From positions 682,001 through 746,000 of the forward strand of contig JARUPY010000252.1 in assembly GCA_029817715.1 (NCBI GenBank): a stretch of 64,000 nt of DNA, in the 5' to 3' direction. Each line of letters begins with the position of its first letter. Position 1 is the first letter of the stretch. The position numbers and the translations under genes are program-made. The notes beneath the pieces were generated by a model, which saw only the letters and a list, made by a program, of their open reading frames with translations, made no database searches and had not been told where the DNA came from. Source of the DNA: Melastoma dodecandrum (lineage: Eukaryota > Streptophyta > Magnoliopsida > Myrtales > Melastomataceae). This document shows positions 25,588-44,654 of the stretch, one piece after another.

Positions 25588-28500
25588 ATCCCCTTCCTTT
25601 TTTTTGTTTATTTTATATCCTCGGATTTCATTACATTCTTGCAGTGCTCTTTTCATTACAACATAAAAGAAAGGAGAAAAAAAAAAAGAAAGGGAGAAGG
25701 AGGAAGAGAATGGAAGCAGTTAGTTTGTTGAAGCCCGTAGTAGTAGTAGTACAAACAAATTAACGATGTAAGAGTAAAACAAACAAAAGGAAGAAGAAAG
25801 AAGGTACAGAAACAACTCCACCCAATTCACCAAGACAATTTCGAGGCGAAATTCAACAACAACAGTGGAATCGAGATGTAATGAAAGGAGATTGGTACAT
25901 AAAATATGTGTAGATATGTAATGTAAGGTGGGTTGATGGGATGAGGAAGAGAGAAATAAAAAAAAAAAGAAAAAAATCAAAGGAAGTGGGGTCCTTTGAA
26001 TTGGGGGTGGTGACGTGAAAGAGTTGTAGTGCAGCTGAGAGCTAAAGCGAAAGCGACGGAGGTTTTGTTTGTTCGCTTGCTTTATTTTATCTAGGGAGGA
26101 ATTTAGAGAGAATTTAAAACAAAAAAAGTTTAGGGTGTTTCAACTTTTATTTTTTTTCGTAAAAATATTTCAAAATAAAATAATAAATTTTAAATTTGGA
26201 CAAAAATTATCTAAGGTTTATTATTGAACAAGAGAGTCTTGTACGTGAATTCAAAAGTTTTTTGGTCATGTTAGTAAGGGGCCCGCCCTTGTTGGACTTT
26301 TTCTCCCTCGCCCTTCTTTCTTTTCTTTAAACAATAATAAAAGTAACCGTAGAAAGCGACGTGAGCACGAATATCAGTTGTGTGTAAAGAAAGACGAGAA
26401 ATTTGTTCATAATTAACGAATATCTCGTGATTTCATTTTCGAAATTTATTTTCGAACTCGGATTTATAAAAGCTGAAATCTCCTCCTTTGAACACGAATG
26501 TCCGTTATCTTAATGAACTCTGTTTTTTAAAAGTCGAGACTGGATTACTTATAAGTTTTTGACCGAACTCGGTTTTTAAAAACTAAGTTATCGAAGGGAG
26601 CGGGGTTTGTTATTCATTAAAGGAAACAAACACGATTTTATAAAAGTAAGAGTTTTGGAAATCATTAGCAGAATTTTATAAATGGCTGCCATAAAACACG
26701 AAATATTTTTGCGATCAAAACGTTGGTTAATAACAAAACCCCGGAAGACAAAAGGGTGTTTGGAGGTTTTGCGTTAATAAAAAAATGTTTGGTGAACATA
26801 TTATGTGATAATTATAATCGTAAATCAAATTGGTGAGGTTTTTCTCCCTCACAATTTGCCAAAAGAATATACGTGCATTGCATGTATATATTTCTTGTTG
26901 TGGCTTTTATAGGACAGGACAACAGTGTTGTCGTATGTATGAATCTCTTTTTTTCTTCCTCCTTTTTATGTTGATGGTTTTGGGTGGAAGTGACATGAGT
27001 TGTTTGGCATTCTCGTGGCTTGGACAAAGGAGAGTTTGGGAGAACGGTGGCGTGGTGGGGCATAATATGTTTTGTGTGTGACAGGAGGTGCATTTCACTT
27101 TTCTCATAAAGTCGGGAAGGTTTCCTTTTCATTTCTTTTCCCAATTCCTTCTCATCATACCTTCTGTCTCTCTCTTATTACAAAATCCCAGAATCAGGAT
27201 CCCAAGTAGTGTTGGGTTTCTAGGGACTTTGTTAAAACGAGTGTATCAAAGACCATAATTGGACAGCCTCCTTGCTTAAATTGCCCCAAATCAAACTTAA
27301 AATCTCTCTTGTTTTTTTGTGTTTTGTGTGTGTGTGTGGAGGGAAAATGAGGGGGTCCAGAAAATTGGATACACAGTCAGTCTGACAATTTTCCAAGTAC
27401 TAGAAAGGAAAAGGAAATGGAAAAGTTGAAGGAGAGAGGGAGAGAGAGAGGAAAAAAAATGATAGGAAGAAAAGAACATGGTGGTTGTTGTTGTGTTTGT
27501 GGTGGTGTTCCCAGTTCACATCCCCCTCCTTCCACGAAACACCACCTTTGTTGGCCTTTTTCTCCTCCTCTCAGATTCCGACCACGACACATCTTCCCAT
27601 AAATGGGAAAAGCAAGTTGATCTTTTCCCGGTTTATATTATTATTATTATTATTATTATTATCAAGATCATTCTAGAGATAGAAACCTGCAAATCTTTGA
27701 TTAAATCACAGAAACCTTCCAAGCAGAACCCAGAAAAACCCAAAAAAAAAAGGCAACCCTGCTTCAAATCATTGGACAATAATAAAGGCCTCCCCTCTCA
27801 AAACAGTGCTATCAACTTCATCAATCAAGTCAAGTAGTAGTAGCAAGACTCATACCATCAGAACCAAAAGTTTCTTTTGAGCAACACCCAGATCCATTTT
27901 TAGTCCTTCCCCATCCGACGACTTGACATTGGGAAACAGGCACAGACCTGAATTAGTTGCCAAAGGACAGATACCCAAGAAGAGAACTCAAGTAACATTG
28001 CAGCTCTCTGAACTCAGTTTTTTTGTAATACCGAACATCACGAATACCAGAGACCAGAGACTTGATTAGCATTTAATCAAAAGCCTGAAAATGACACGAC
28101 AGACCCACAGAGTCCTTCAATTCTGGCTGAGCCTGTGTGGAGAAATGGACAGTGTTGGCGGGGGGAAGTAAAAGAACAGCGTGGGGGGTTTGCCTGTGTC
28201 TGTGTGTGCGTGTGTGTACTATGAGATGGGTCTGAACACAAGATTCTTCCCGTGAACGCCTCCCTGCACACACGGAGACAATCCTTGAGAAAAATTTAAA
28301 TAAGAAATGAGAGGAAAGAGAGCAAAGAAGAAACATTAAAAGATGGGGCCTTCACACTTGCTTGGTAGTCGGTGTCAGCCTTGAAAACAACAGCCAGAAG
28401 GATTGAATAGATCAAGTAAATTATTAGATGTGGATGAGGAGAGGGGGGGACACCTGTCGATGCTGGACACAGTCTACGAACCCACAAACCAGCAAGTATC

Positions 28501-29316
28501 TAGTTCCATCTAATTCAACAGACACATTGAACATGTTCGGATCCAGTCATGCATGTCGTTGTCCAAATTGCCAAAAGGTAGGGACACCATTCTCCCCCCC
28601 CCCCCTCCCTTCCCCACCAAAAAATAAAAGGATTTAAAGAGAAAAAGTCGTTGGCCTCAATGAACTTAATTTGAAATTGAAATGACAAGGGATAGTGATG
28701 GTGGGAAGTAGACATTGCTTTTCTTTGCGTCTGCTTATTTTGACTAGAGGGAAAGGTTCACATCTTCTACAAGGGTCAGTGTCAAGTGCATGGACTAATG
28801 AAATTGGAAGAAGAAAAAACCTCGTGTTGCGACAGCAGTTAACCACCATAAAGTAGGAATTCTCTCATTTTTCTTTTAAACTGCATATGAAGTTCTAGAA
28901 CAAAAACGGCAACGGCTCAATCACAAGTAATCAATGATGGGAAGAAGAGAGCTATTCGTTTTTCTTACTGAAATGCCGCCAAGCTGATTAGATGCACAAA
29001 AGTGCACCAACAAATACTATATTAACAGTAAGCATAAAATGACAGGAAGAAATGCTTGTAGTTTAACATGGGCAAGTGTATGTCCCAACAAGTAATAATG
29101 TAAGCTGCAACTTTCGACATCATTTTTTACCAAAATTGGAAAACTAGGGTAGATCATGGAGCAAAAGTACATGATCGGTAAACCTATCACATGGTTAATG
29201 GCGAGTAACATGAATGAAAAACAAACCTATTGACCGAGCAGCATACGGAATTTAACAAAATCTACGCTGCAGTATGGTTGCTTACTTTGTTAGTGGGTGT
29301 AGCATGTTAACCTACT
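25588..29316. other. Large spacer between HD-Zip and TGT genes
   Basis: About 3.7 kb, AT-rich, with several low-complexity tracts (A/G-rich near 25675-25710, TTA repeat at 27636-27662, a 10-base C run near 28595). The left side is the 5' flank of the HD-Zip gene. No open frame here resembles a known protein, so I call no gene. Confidence 0.5.
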
Positions 29317-36627
<7,311 letters not shown>

Positions 36628-36946
36628 GGACGCCGCTGAACACCTTTATCTGGAAAAAAAAAAGACAGAGAAAATCAAGGCCCGCGGAGACGCGAGTTTC
36701 ATAAGCGAAGCGCTCCAAGGAAAAGAAACAAAACTTCCTTAGGAAGAGAACCTGAATTAGAAGAGAAAAAGGAGGAGAGAAAATCGGCCAGGCGCTGAAA
36801 GCGGAAGGCTTCTTCAACTTCACCCTGGAGCGGCGGCTTAAAACAGGGGCTGCTTTTTGTTTGTCGCCCGCGAGACTGAGTTTGAGGGGTTTTTGTTTTG
36901 CTTCGTCCGAGGGTTTGACTTTCTTGAAGTTAGTACCCACGAGCAT
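36628..36946. promoter_or_regulatory. Upstream region of the TGT gene, truncated by a transposon end
   Basis: Only about 320 bases separate the TGT start codon from the terminal repeat of the Mutator-like element. I see no TATA box. The stretch should include the leader and core promoter. Confidence 0.4.
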
Positions 36947-39535
36947 AATACGTTCAGTTTAAAAAAAAATTATGAAATACTGTTCAAGTTTCATAAAATA
37001 CGATTTTACCGTCGAAAGAGCGTATTTTCAAAACCCGCCCCTCTAACATTTGAAGAAATTTTTCAAGTGTTGGATGCCCCTTCGGAAAATACACAAACTC
37101 GCCCCTTGAAGAAACACTAAAGGGGCGGGTTTTCCTAAAGAAAGAAATACTAACCAGCCCCTTGAAAAAACACTAAAATAACCCGCTCATTTAACATTAG
37201 AGAAAAATCGCCCAAGTGTTGGGATTTCTGGCATCTGACGGGGTAGGTTTTAATGAGCAAGAAACACGCCCCTCACTAAGGGGCGGGTTTTTAAAACTCG
37301 TTCCTCTCTTAGACATAAACATACACTTATAAATTATATTAGAAACCATATTTCAACAATGCAATAACCAATCAACCTAACTTCGAAACAATCCTTGATT
37401 GAAAACAAAAAACTAGAATAGTATCATTCATAAAACTTTAGAATATAATATATAAAAGTCATACATGTTTGTTTATAAACATCAGTAAAGTAACCTATGC
37501 CTCGTCGATTTCCTCCTCACATAAGACATAATAACAAGATCTGGTACGCGAGGCTGCTCCGATGAATCATCCGGATATAGCTGGGTGATCTGAGAAGGTC
37601 ATTCTCCTTGATATGAATGATGGTCGTACTTGAAAATGTTATATTAGTTGAGTTCCGGGAGTTTAACTCAAACGAACATGAAAGTTATAATGGACAAACC
37701 CAAATTCTCTCATGCCTTTAACCGGAGCTCCTGGGGTCGAACTGGAATCAGCTTCAAATTGAGGTGTGCTCTAATCAACCTCTAGGTGTGTCGCCTGCGA
37801 GATGAGCATGCCCTCTCTGACTTCATTGCCCTCCTCATCAAACACGGGTTCCTCTTATGCAGGTGGTACGTCATCATCCCTTTCCTCCGCATTCTCCTCT
37901 TCATCAATGTGAGGATCTTCGTCCATATGTTGTCCACTATGAGGCGGCACGAACTCGTATGCAGGTTGATCTCCCAACCCGCCGATACGACCATACAATC
38001 GTACCGGTGCATACTCCCTCATCAACTGCATAGAATCATCGGCAATAGAAACGAGTTCGGGCTGGTCGGACCGAAGCTTAATATTTCGGAAATTCCTCAT
38101 TTATATCACAAAAAAGCACGACAGAAGTGAATATAGTTCATAGCTGAAAAATTGAATGGAAAAATGTAAACGACTTACCATTGTACCTAACATGGAGCCA
38201 GTGTGCGATATGTATTGCCTACTATGGCTCGCATACCATTTGGAGTATTTACTGCGAGACTCCCAAAGTAGCGGCACGACCCTGTTCACCCGATCCTGCC
38301 ACAGCTCCACAAACTCTCGATGGATCTCTCTCCAGTTGTTCATAGTCTTGCCGCGCAAATCTATCCGATGGAGGGCCTTGCTGGTGTCACATTGATCCGG
38401 CATGAGCTGCTGATGGCCAAACTGCCGAATCACCGGGTAATACCACTCCACGATGTAGAAGCAGATGAGAGGGACTCGGGCACGCCAAAAGGCCTCTCCC
38501 GATCGGCAATACTCCAGAAGCATGGCTATCAACTCTTCCGGGTAAGGATGCCAAATAACCTGCATATTTCGATGTGAATGTATGAGTAAGATACGATATA
38601 ATGAAATGAAATTGCTTTATTGAATCGTAAAGTTTATCTGATTCTTGCTTTGCCTATCAAAGGCCTCTCGGTAGGAAGAAAGGACATGGGTAGTCACCGT
38701 ACGGACATCCTTCGCAACGGCCCAGCGATAGCTCAAGGGCATATCATCTACAAATGGGCAGGACGGAGGGGTATCAACTAAAACCTAATTTCAACTACAC
38801 ATAATTTCACGGCATAAACATAAATTAATTACCGAGACGAGGAAGCCGTCGGCAGTAAAGGGCAAAGGACGAAGGGGGTAACAGGCGGAAGACGAAAGGC
38901 GTCGGCGTGAGGGCGGAGGGGGGTGACGGCGTAAGGCCGAAGGACGAAGTACGTGAGGGCGTAGGAGGAGTAGCGGAGGACGAAGTACGATCGGGGGAAG
39001 GCGGACGGAGAACGGGGGCTCGGGCGTCGGGCATTTGAGGGTCGGGTTAGGGTTTGGGTAAGATGAATTCGAGGGTGGGGGACCCAACTTAAGCCAAACC
39101 CGCCCCTTATTCAGTTACTTGAGGGACGGGTTTTAAAAACTCACCCCTTGTGGGGTTATGAAAGGGGCGGGTTTTCGTCCGATGCCGAAACCTTCCGGCC
39201 CCTTTCCGCGAATTCGCCCAAGTGTTGAAGGGGCAAGTTATTTTGAAAACCCGCCCCTACCGCTATATGCCAGGAAGGGCCCTCAATACTTGGCGAAATT
39301 CTTCAAGTATTGGAGAGGCGGATTTTCAAAACCCGCCCCTGCATGAGGGCACGTTTTGAAACCGCGCTCTCATGATGTGCCCGGATGCCGCAACCCTCCC
39401 GTTCCTATTGTAGATAAAATGCTCCCTCTTTGTAAATTAAGGGGCGCGTTTTCAAAACGGTCCATTTCGACTGTAAAACCGTATTTTACGAAACTGAGGT
39501 CGTATTTCGTAAATTTTTTGAAAACTAACCGTATT
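36947..39535. mobile_element. Mutator-like element with plant mobile domain remnant
   Basis: The two ends are inverted copies. Left 36947-37050 starts AATACGTTCAGTTT and goes on to ATGAAATAC, TTTCATAAAATACG, TTTTACCGTCGAAA. The reverse complement of 39420-39535 starts AATACGGTTAGTTTT and goes on to ACGAAATACG, TTTCGTAAAATACG, TTTTACAGTCGAAA. Inside both ends lie many copies of GGGGCGGGTTTT and its complement. The body encodes a plant mobile domain on the minus strand (37855-38760). A 2.6-kb element with long terminal inverted repeats and such cargo fits a MULE. I did not find a target-site duplication or a transposase, so it is probably non-autonomous. Outer limits may be off by about 10 bases. 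Confidence 0.7.
37855..38760 (-). pseudogene. Plant mobile domain (PMD, MAIL1/PP7-long-form-like) gene fragment
   Basis: Minus-strand segments read LSYRWAVAKDVRTVTTHVLS then SYREAF (38760-38650), WHPYPEELIAMLLEYC, VPLICFYIVEWYYPVIRQFG, DTSKALHRIDLRGK and WYASHSRQYISHTG (38562-38180), then an acidic C-terminal tail (38100-37855). This order is that of the PMD found in transposon proteins and in MAIN/MAIL1-type genes. The beginning of the domain and a start codon are not found, and the pieces lie in different frames separated by possible short introns. I therefore treat it as a partial, probably dead, transposon gene. It is cargo of the surrounding inverted-repeat element. Confidence 0.7.
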
Positions 39536-39619
39536 TCCATACAAAATTCCATAACAAAGCTCCAATAGGCACACGACACGTGGACTTAATGTTCCGTTCC
39601 AGCCCACCCCGCCCCATCG

Positions 39620-40968
39620 AAATCTTTTTGCCAAATTATCAAATATACCCTGAACTTTGGCCCGTTTTTCCGATTTACCCAGAACTTTCAATAATATCAT
39701 CAGCTAGCCTAACGTTTCTCCGTTATCTCAAATATAACCTCCGTCCACCCGACCCTCGGACGGAAACTGACGTGACTCCGACGTGTCCTTGACGCCGTTA
39801 AATCACCGTTTTCTTCCGAAGCCAAATTATCAAATATACCCTGAACTTTGACTCGTTTTTCCGATTTACCCAGAACTTTCAATAATATCATCAGCTAGCC
39901 TCACGTTTTTCCGTTATCTCAAATATGACATCCGTCCACCCGACCCTCGGACGAAAACTGACGTGGCTTCGGCGTGTTTCTTGACGCCGTTAAACCACCA
40001 TTTTCTTCCGACATTAGCTGACATGGCATACCCTACTTTCGATTTCCCCAATCTCGATTTTTCTAAATTTCGATTTCCCCAATTTCGAATCCCTAAATTC
40101 TGATTTCCCCAATTTCGGCCCCAAATCAAACTATACCCAAACCCTAATCGAAATCAGTATTCCACCAACCCTCCTCCCGCCTCCCGTTCGCAACTCCCTC
40201 CCTACAGCCTCCCTCCCGTTCGCGGTTCCCTCTTCAATCCTTTCCCCGCAGGAGCCCACTCCCCCGCCGCAGCCCCCTCCCGTTTGCAGGTTTTTTTTGG
40301 TACATCTGTCAAACAACCTGCAAACGAGAGGGGGCTGCGGCGGGGGAAGGATTGAAGAGGAAACTGCGAATGGGAGGGAGGGTGTAGGGAAGGAGTTGCA
40401 GACGGGAAGCGGGAGGAGGGTTGGTGGAATCCTGATTTCGATTAGGGTTTGGGTGTAGTTTGATTTGGGGCCGAAATTGGGGAAATCGGAATTTAGGGAT
40501 TCGAAATTGGGGAAATCGAAATTTAGGGAAATCGAGATCGGGGAAATCGAAAGTAGGGTATGCCATGTCAGCTAATGTCGGAAGAAAATGGTGGTTTAAC
40601 GGCGTCAAGAAATACGCCGGAGCCACGTCACTTTCCGTTCGAGGGTCGGGTGGGCGGATGTCATATTTGAGATAACGGAGAAACGTGAGGCTACCTGATG
40701 ATATTATTAAAAGTTCTTGGTAAATCGAAAAAACGGGCCAAAGTTCAGGGTATATTTGATAATTTGGCTTTGGAATAACGGTGATTTAACGACGTCAAGG
40801 ACACGTCGGAACCACGTCAGTTTCCATCCGAGGGTCGGGTGGACGGAGGTTATATTTGATATAACGAAGAAACGTTGGGCTAGCAGGTGATATTATTAAA
40901 AGTTTTGGGTAAATTGGAAAAACGGGCCAAAGTTCATGGTAGATTTGATAATTTGTACAAATCTTTTT
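39620..40968. mobile_element. Foldback (long inverted repeat) element with 9-10 bp target-site duplication
   Basis: Left arm 39630-40292 and right arm 40315-about 40958 are inverted copies over about 650 bases, with a loop of only about 22 bases (40293-40314). Each arm contains two tandem copies of a unit of about 191 bases that begins GCCAAATTATCAAATATA (39630 and 39821 on the left). The hairpin centre is CGTTTGCAGGTT against AACCTGCAAACG. The direct repeat AAATCTTTTT flanks both sides (39620-39629 and 40959-40968), which suits a Mutator-type 9-10 bp duplication. No protein is encoded; the open frames on both strands are mirror images of each other. A transcript through it would fold into a long hairpin. 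Confidence 0.85.
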
Positions 40969-41155
40969 AAATATTATGAAAGAGAGTGAGGTTTCATTAA
41001 TTCCTCTCTCTCAATTAAAACCATTTTAAATTCCTTCAGCCCCTTCCATTGACCTGGACAAACACACGTCGTTAGAGAGATGAAGATCTTTCCATCTTGC
41101 CACCCAGTGTCAACACACAAGAAAACAACGGGAAACAATGTTCCTTTCTCTTCTT

Positions 41156-43874
41156 CTACATGTTAAGCACCCTAATAATGTCCGGAGAGTTCTGCTTCAG
41201 AGAAGATAGAGGGTGTCTCGGCGACTCCTCTTCACTGAAGTCGATCCTCTTTACTGGGGTAGTATTCGCATGACTGCTCGTTTTTCGCTTGTTGGTCTGC
41301 AAAAATAAAAGCAAACGGACTATTTTTAATCCCCATTCGTAAGGACACAACTGAAAACTTCGCGACAGCTGCTGGTCAGTCTAGTGGATTCGTAAGATAC
41401 CTTGGCAGAGGTGCCACTCTTACTTGTGCTACGAGAACAAGAAAGGCTTCTCTCTCTCTGGTAATGAAGGAGCAGCCTTTTGTTTTCCTCTTGTAATATG
41501 ATATTCTCTTCGTAAAATAGCTTGACCTACATAGAAAACAAGAGAAACACATTCAAGCTTCTCGAATAAGTAATACAATTAACTAAAAGAAAACCCAACT
41601 CATCCTCCCGCAATTGATTCACCTCGTCCTCGGCTTTACGGAGGTTGATCCTGCAGAGTTCTTTATCTTTCTCAAGTTTTCTTACCATTGCAGCTAGTGA
41701 CAAAACTTTCTGTGTCGATGGTCTTAACCTGCCATGCACATGACAGACAAAAAGTAACACCATCTTAGCGTCGTCATCACTGGTAGCAAGCGTGCCTCGT
41801 GATAGAATAAGAATGATAAGTAAAAGCAGGATGCTAAGGGCATATTCTTATGAAAGGATACTATACTCACATGTCCCACATCTGAAGCAATTCCTTACAC
41901 GACTCTTGAGAACTATGTGCTTCTAAGAATGCACGAGCGAGTTCAGCTTCTCCTTTATCGATCACTGAACTAACCACAGATTCCAGTAACTCATCCTCCT
42001 GCATCCTGGCCTTCGCGAGTTCACCATCCTTTAAAGACAATTCATGCTCATCATTCAGTGCCTTCGTATAATCATTATGTCAAACGCAAAGTAATTCTAA
42101 AGATGCCGAAATGAACTGTGGCTGAAAAGAATTCCACGACACCAATTTATTCAAAATCATGGTCTTTCAGTGGTGATCAGCAAAGGATAAGCAAATGCAT
42201 TGAGCATCAAAAACTGCACCAGATGCACAAATCACCCTCACCAAAGGCCAAAATCTGGTAAGTACGGCATCTAAACGGCATCTAAAACCCATTCAATCTA
42301 ATTGAAAAGGGTGGAAACATCCTAAAAAATAGAAGCAGCAACAAGGCACTGCCCTATAGGAACAAAGGACTATCATAAGCACTTATAAAATGAAAGGACT
42401 ATAAAATCCCTTCTCTCTTTCCTAAAAAATAACCCTATAATGAGACGCATTCGGTATGTAAATCAATTCCAGTTAATTCGATACATGCAAGATATTTTAC
42501 ATTCAGATAAATATGACTCTTTAAGAAAAAAGGAACTATCTAACTCCTATAGCATCTACAAAAGAATGTTCTCTTGCTACATAGTAATGAAGCCTGTATG
42601 TGTTCTAGCAATTGTTAATATGAAATATGACGATGAAAGAAAGATTTCATGCACTTAATATAGCCAGGAAGTGCGGCTGTGAATAATCCAGTCGTCTACT
42701 TCTCTATATTGTTTTCAATGGCAGATAACTTCCCGTATCCTCGAGAACCAAGACAGTGCTGCACAAAGCAAAACTATGCCAACTGCTTGCTCAGTATTTC
42801 AAACATTAAAATCGGCAGCCAAAGGTACGCGGCACTGCCAATAGTACGAGTAGCAATATACTACGTGTTTTTGACATGAAAAATCATGGATAATCAACCA
42901 TTCACCCTATCTCTACATTATCATTATGGACATTCACAATGTTGCATTTAGCTTAGCCCGACTTGAATTGAAGCCTGTCTATCTCATATAGTATCCAACA
43001 AAACATATTCCTGACATGATCCTAGAATGACACGAGAGAAGCATTACATGTCATCAAGATCAGCAGTTCTTGACAGTATTCAGTGAAATTGGACAATATC
43101 ATCTTTCCTATCCTCTTCCTAAAGAAGAGAATACTTACCGTTATTGTCTACAAATCGGATTTTCAAAACTCCAGAATAATAAACAATGACCTTCATTCTC
43201 TAGATTCCCAACTGAATAACCCCCCCCGGCATGACGAAAAAAACCAAAAACAAAAGGAATACTTCTTGAAATTCAAGAAACCACTACCATTTGATTCTCT
43301 AAGTCATGGTTTTGCAACCGCAACTCGTCGGACAATCGCTGAACCTCTCCCTCCAACTGTTGAACCCTGGCTTCGGCATCCCTAGCCCTCTCCTCTGCCT
43401 CGTTCCCGAAATCCATCAATGCCTCCCTATCGTGATCGTAAAGCGAGCACTCCGTCTCCAACTTGTTCCTCTGCACCAGCAATTCAGCGCACTCTCCCGC
43501 CAAACTCCGATTGGCTTCCACAAACTTCCTTACAGCCTGCGCATTCATAGCAGCCTCCGCCTACACCCCGATGGAAAACATAAATACCAAGCACTCAAAA
43601 CCCGAGCACATCCGGAAGAAAAAAGAAAGGGAAGAGTCTTTCTTTATTCCCTGACACGAACGGGGAGATCGACCTCGATTACCTTGGCACAGGATATGAG
43701 TTGGTCCTTTTCGTCCAACCGCGAACGGAGGAGGGAGCACTCGCCGCGAAGGCGCGAGAGGGCTGCCTCGTAGTCAAGGAGGTTCGAGTCAAGGGTGCAA
43801 GGGTGAGAGGGGAGACCGAGCGCCGTCTCGATGGTTTCTCTGATGCGGTGGTCGATGAACGGATGGAGGTCCAT
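41156..43874 (-). CDS. Conserved plant coiled-coil protein of unknown function
   Basis: Six exons (43874-43683, 43560-43288, 42061-41871, 41728-41623, 41526-41401, 41296-41156) join in phase and give 342 residues. The protein is almost entirely predicted coiled coil: SRLRGECSLLRSRLDEKDQL, then AVRKFVEANRSLAGECAELL, SLYDHDREALMDFGNEAEER, LEGEVQRLSDELRLQNHDLE, LRPSTQKVLSLAAMVRKLEK and VKLFYEENIILQEENKRLLL. The tail is basic and ends KRIDFSEEESPRHPLSSLKQ, followed by NSPDI, with SP motifs that could be phosphorylated. I recognise the motifs GECAELL, SLYDHDREALM.FGNEA, LRPSTQKVLSLAA and IDFSEEESPR as conserved in land-plant proteins with no assigned role that I know. The ATG at 43874 (MDLHPFIDHR) is the conserved start; another in-frame ATG lies eight codons earlier. 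Confidence 0.82.
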
Positions 43875-44654
43875 CGTGGAACCAACTGACGACGGCACGC
43901 ACGCGATCTGTGGGTTAGGGCTCGAGGGCTGAAACGAAAAGAAGGGATGGCCGAGTAAATGGTGTAAAAATCCTCCCTTTTTTATTTTTTTTTCTGCCGC
44001 GTACCTGATCGGGGATTCAATTTGAATCAGCGGCGGAAGAGAGCCGTTGGGATTATTGAATGAGAATTACTTTTTTCCCTTTTTTTTCTTCCCCTGTGCA
44101 TTTATTTTATTTTCTTATGTAAATAAAAATTTATATAAAATTGAACAACTTATCAATCACATCCCGGAGGACATTCTCGTTCTTAACTAAAACGTGTACA
44201 TTTTCAGTAGTGTAATAATATAACAAGGGGGAATATCTTTCGTGAATCTTTCTTCATATTAAAGCCACAGAACTCTCCATATAGTAAACAAGAAATTTTC
44301 CGGAATATTCTCAGAAGAAAATAAAGGATTTGAGTCGACGTACTGTATGTATGTAAGTCGGGTAAGAAAAAGGAAAGGCAAATTACCTAACTATAGGCCA
44401 ACTCTACGTTTTGTCATGTCGTTTAAAAATTTTTCGATTTGGCCTTATTTCAATTTTATTTTTCGATTTAACCTAATCCGTAACGGACGTTACGGTGTTG
44501 TGACGTGTCTCTAACATCCCTTGTTCTGTTCCTACGTGGGTCTGACGTGTCTGTATGTTGGCGATTCTATACATCGTGGACAATAATAAACGAAAAAAAA
44601 ATCAGAAAAGGGGATTAGGGTTTGAGTTTAAGTTGAAGGTATTATGGGACGGAG
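43875..44654. other. Upstream region of coiled-coil gene and transposon-like sequence
   Basis: From about 44385 to 44600 the sequence (CTAACTATAGGCCAACTCTA, GTAACGGACGTTAC, GACGTGTCTCTAAC) resembles the leading part of repetitive plant elements, and it is followed by the GRF-type relic. No terminal repeat partner was found. Confidence 0.4.

Noticed and set aside
40309..40675. Open frames on both strands within the hairpin element
   Set aside because: They are mirror images of the same inverted repeat, with runs of FPQFRIPKF-type words, and are not proteins.
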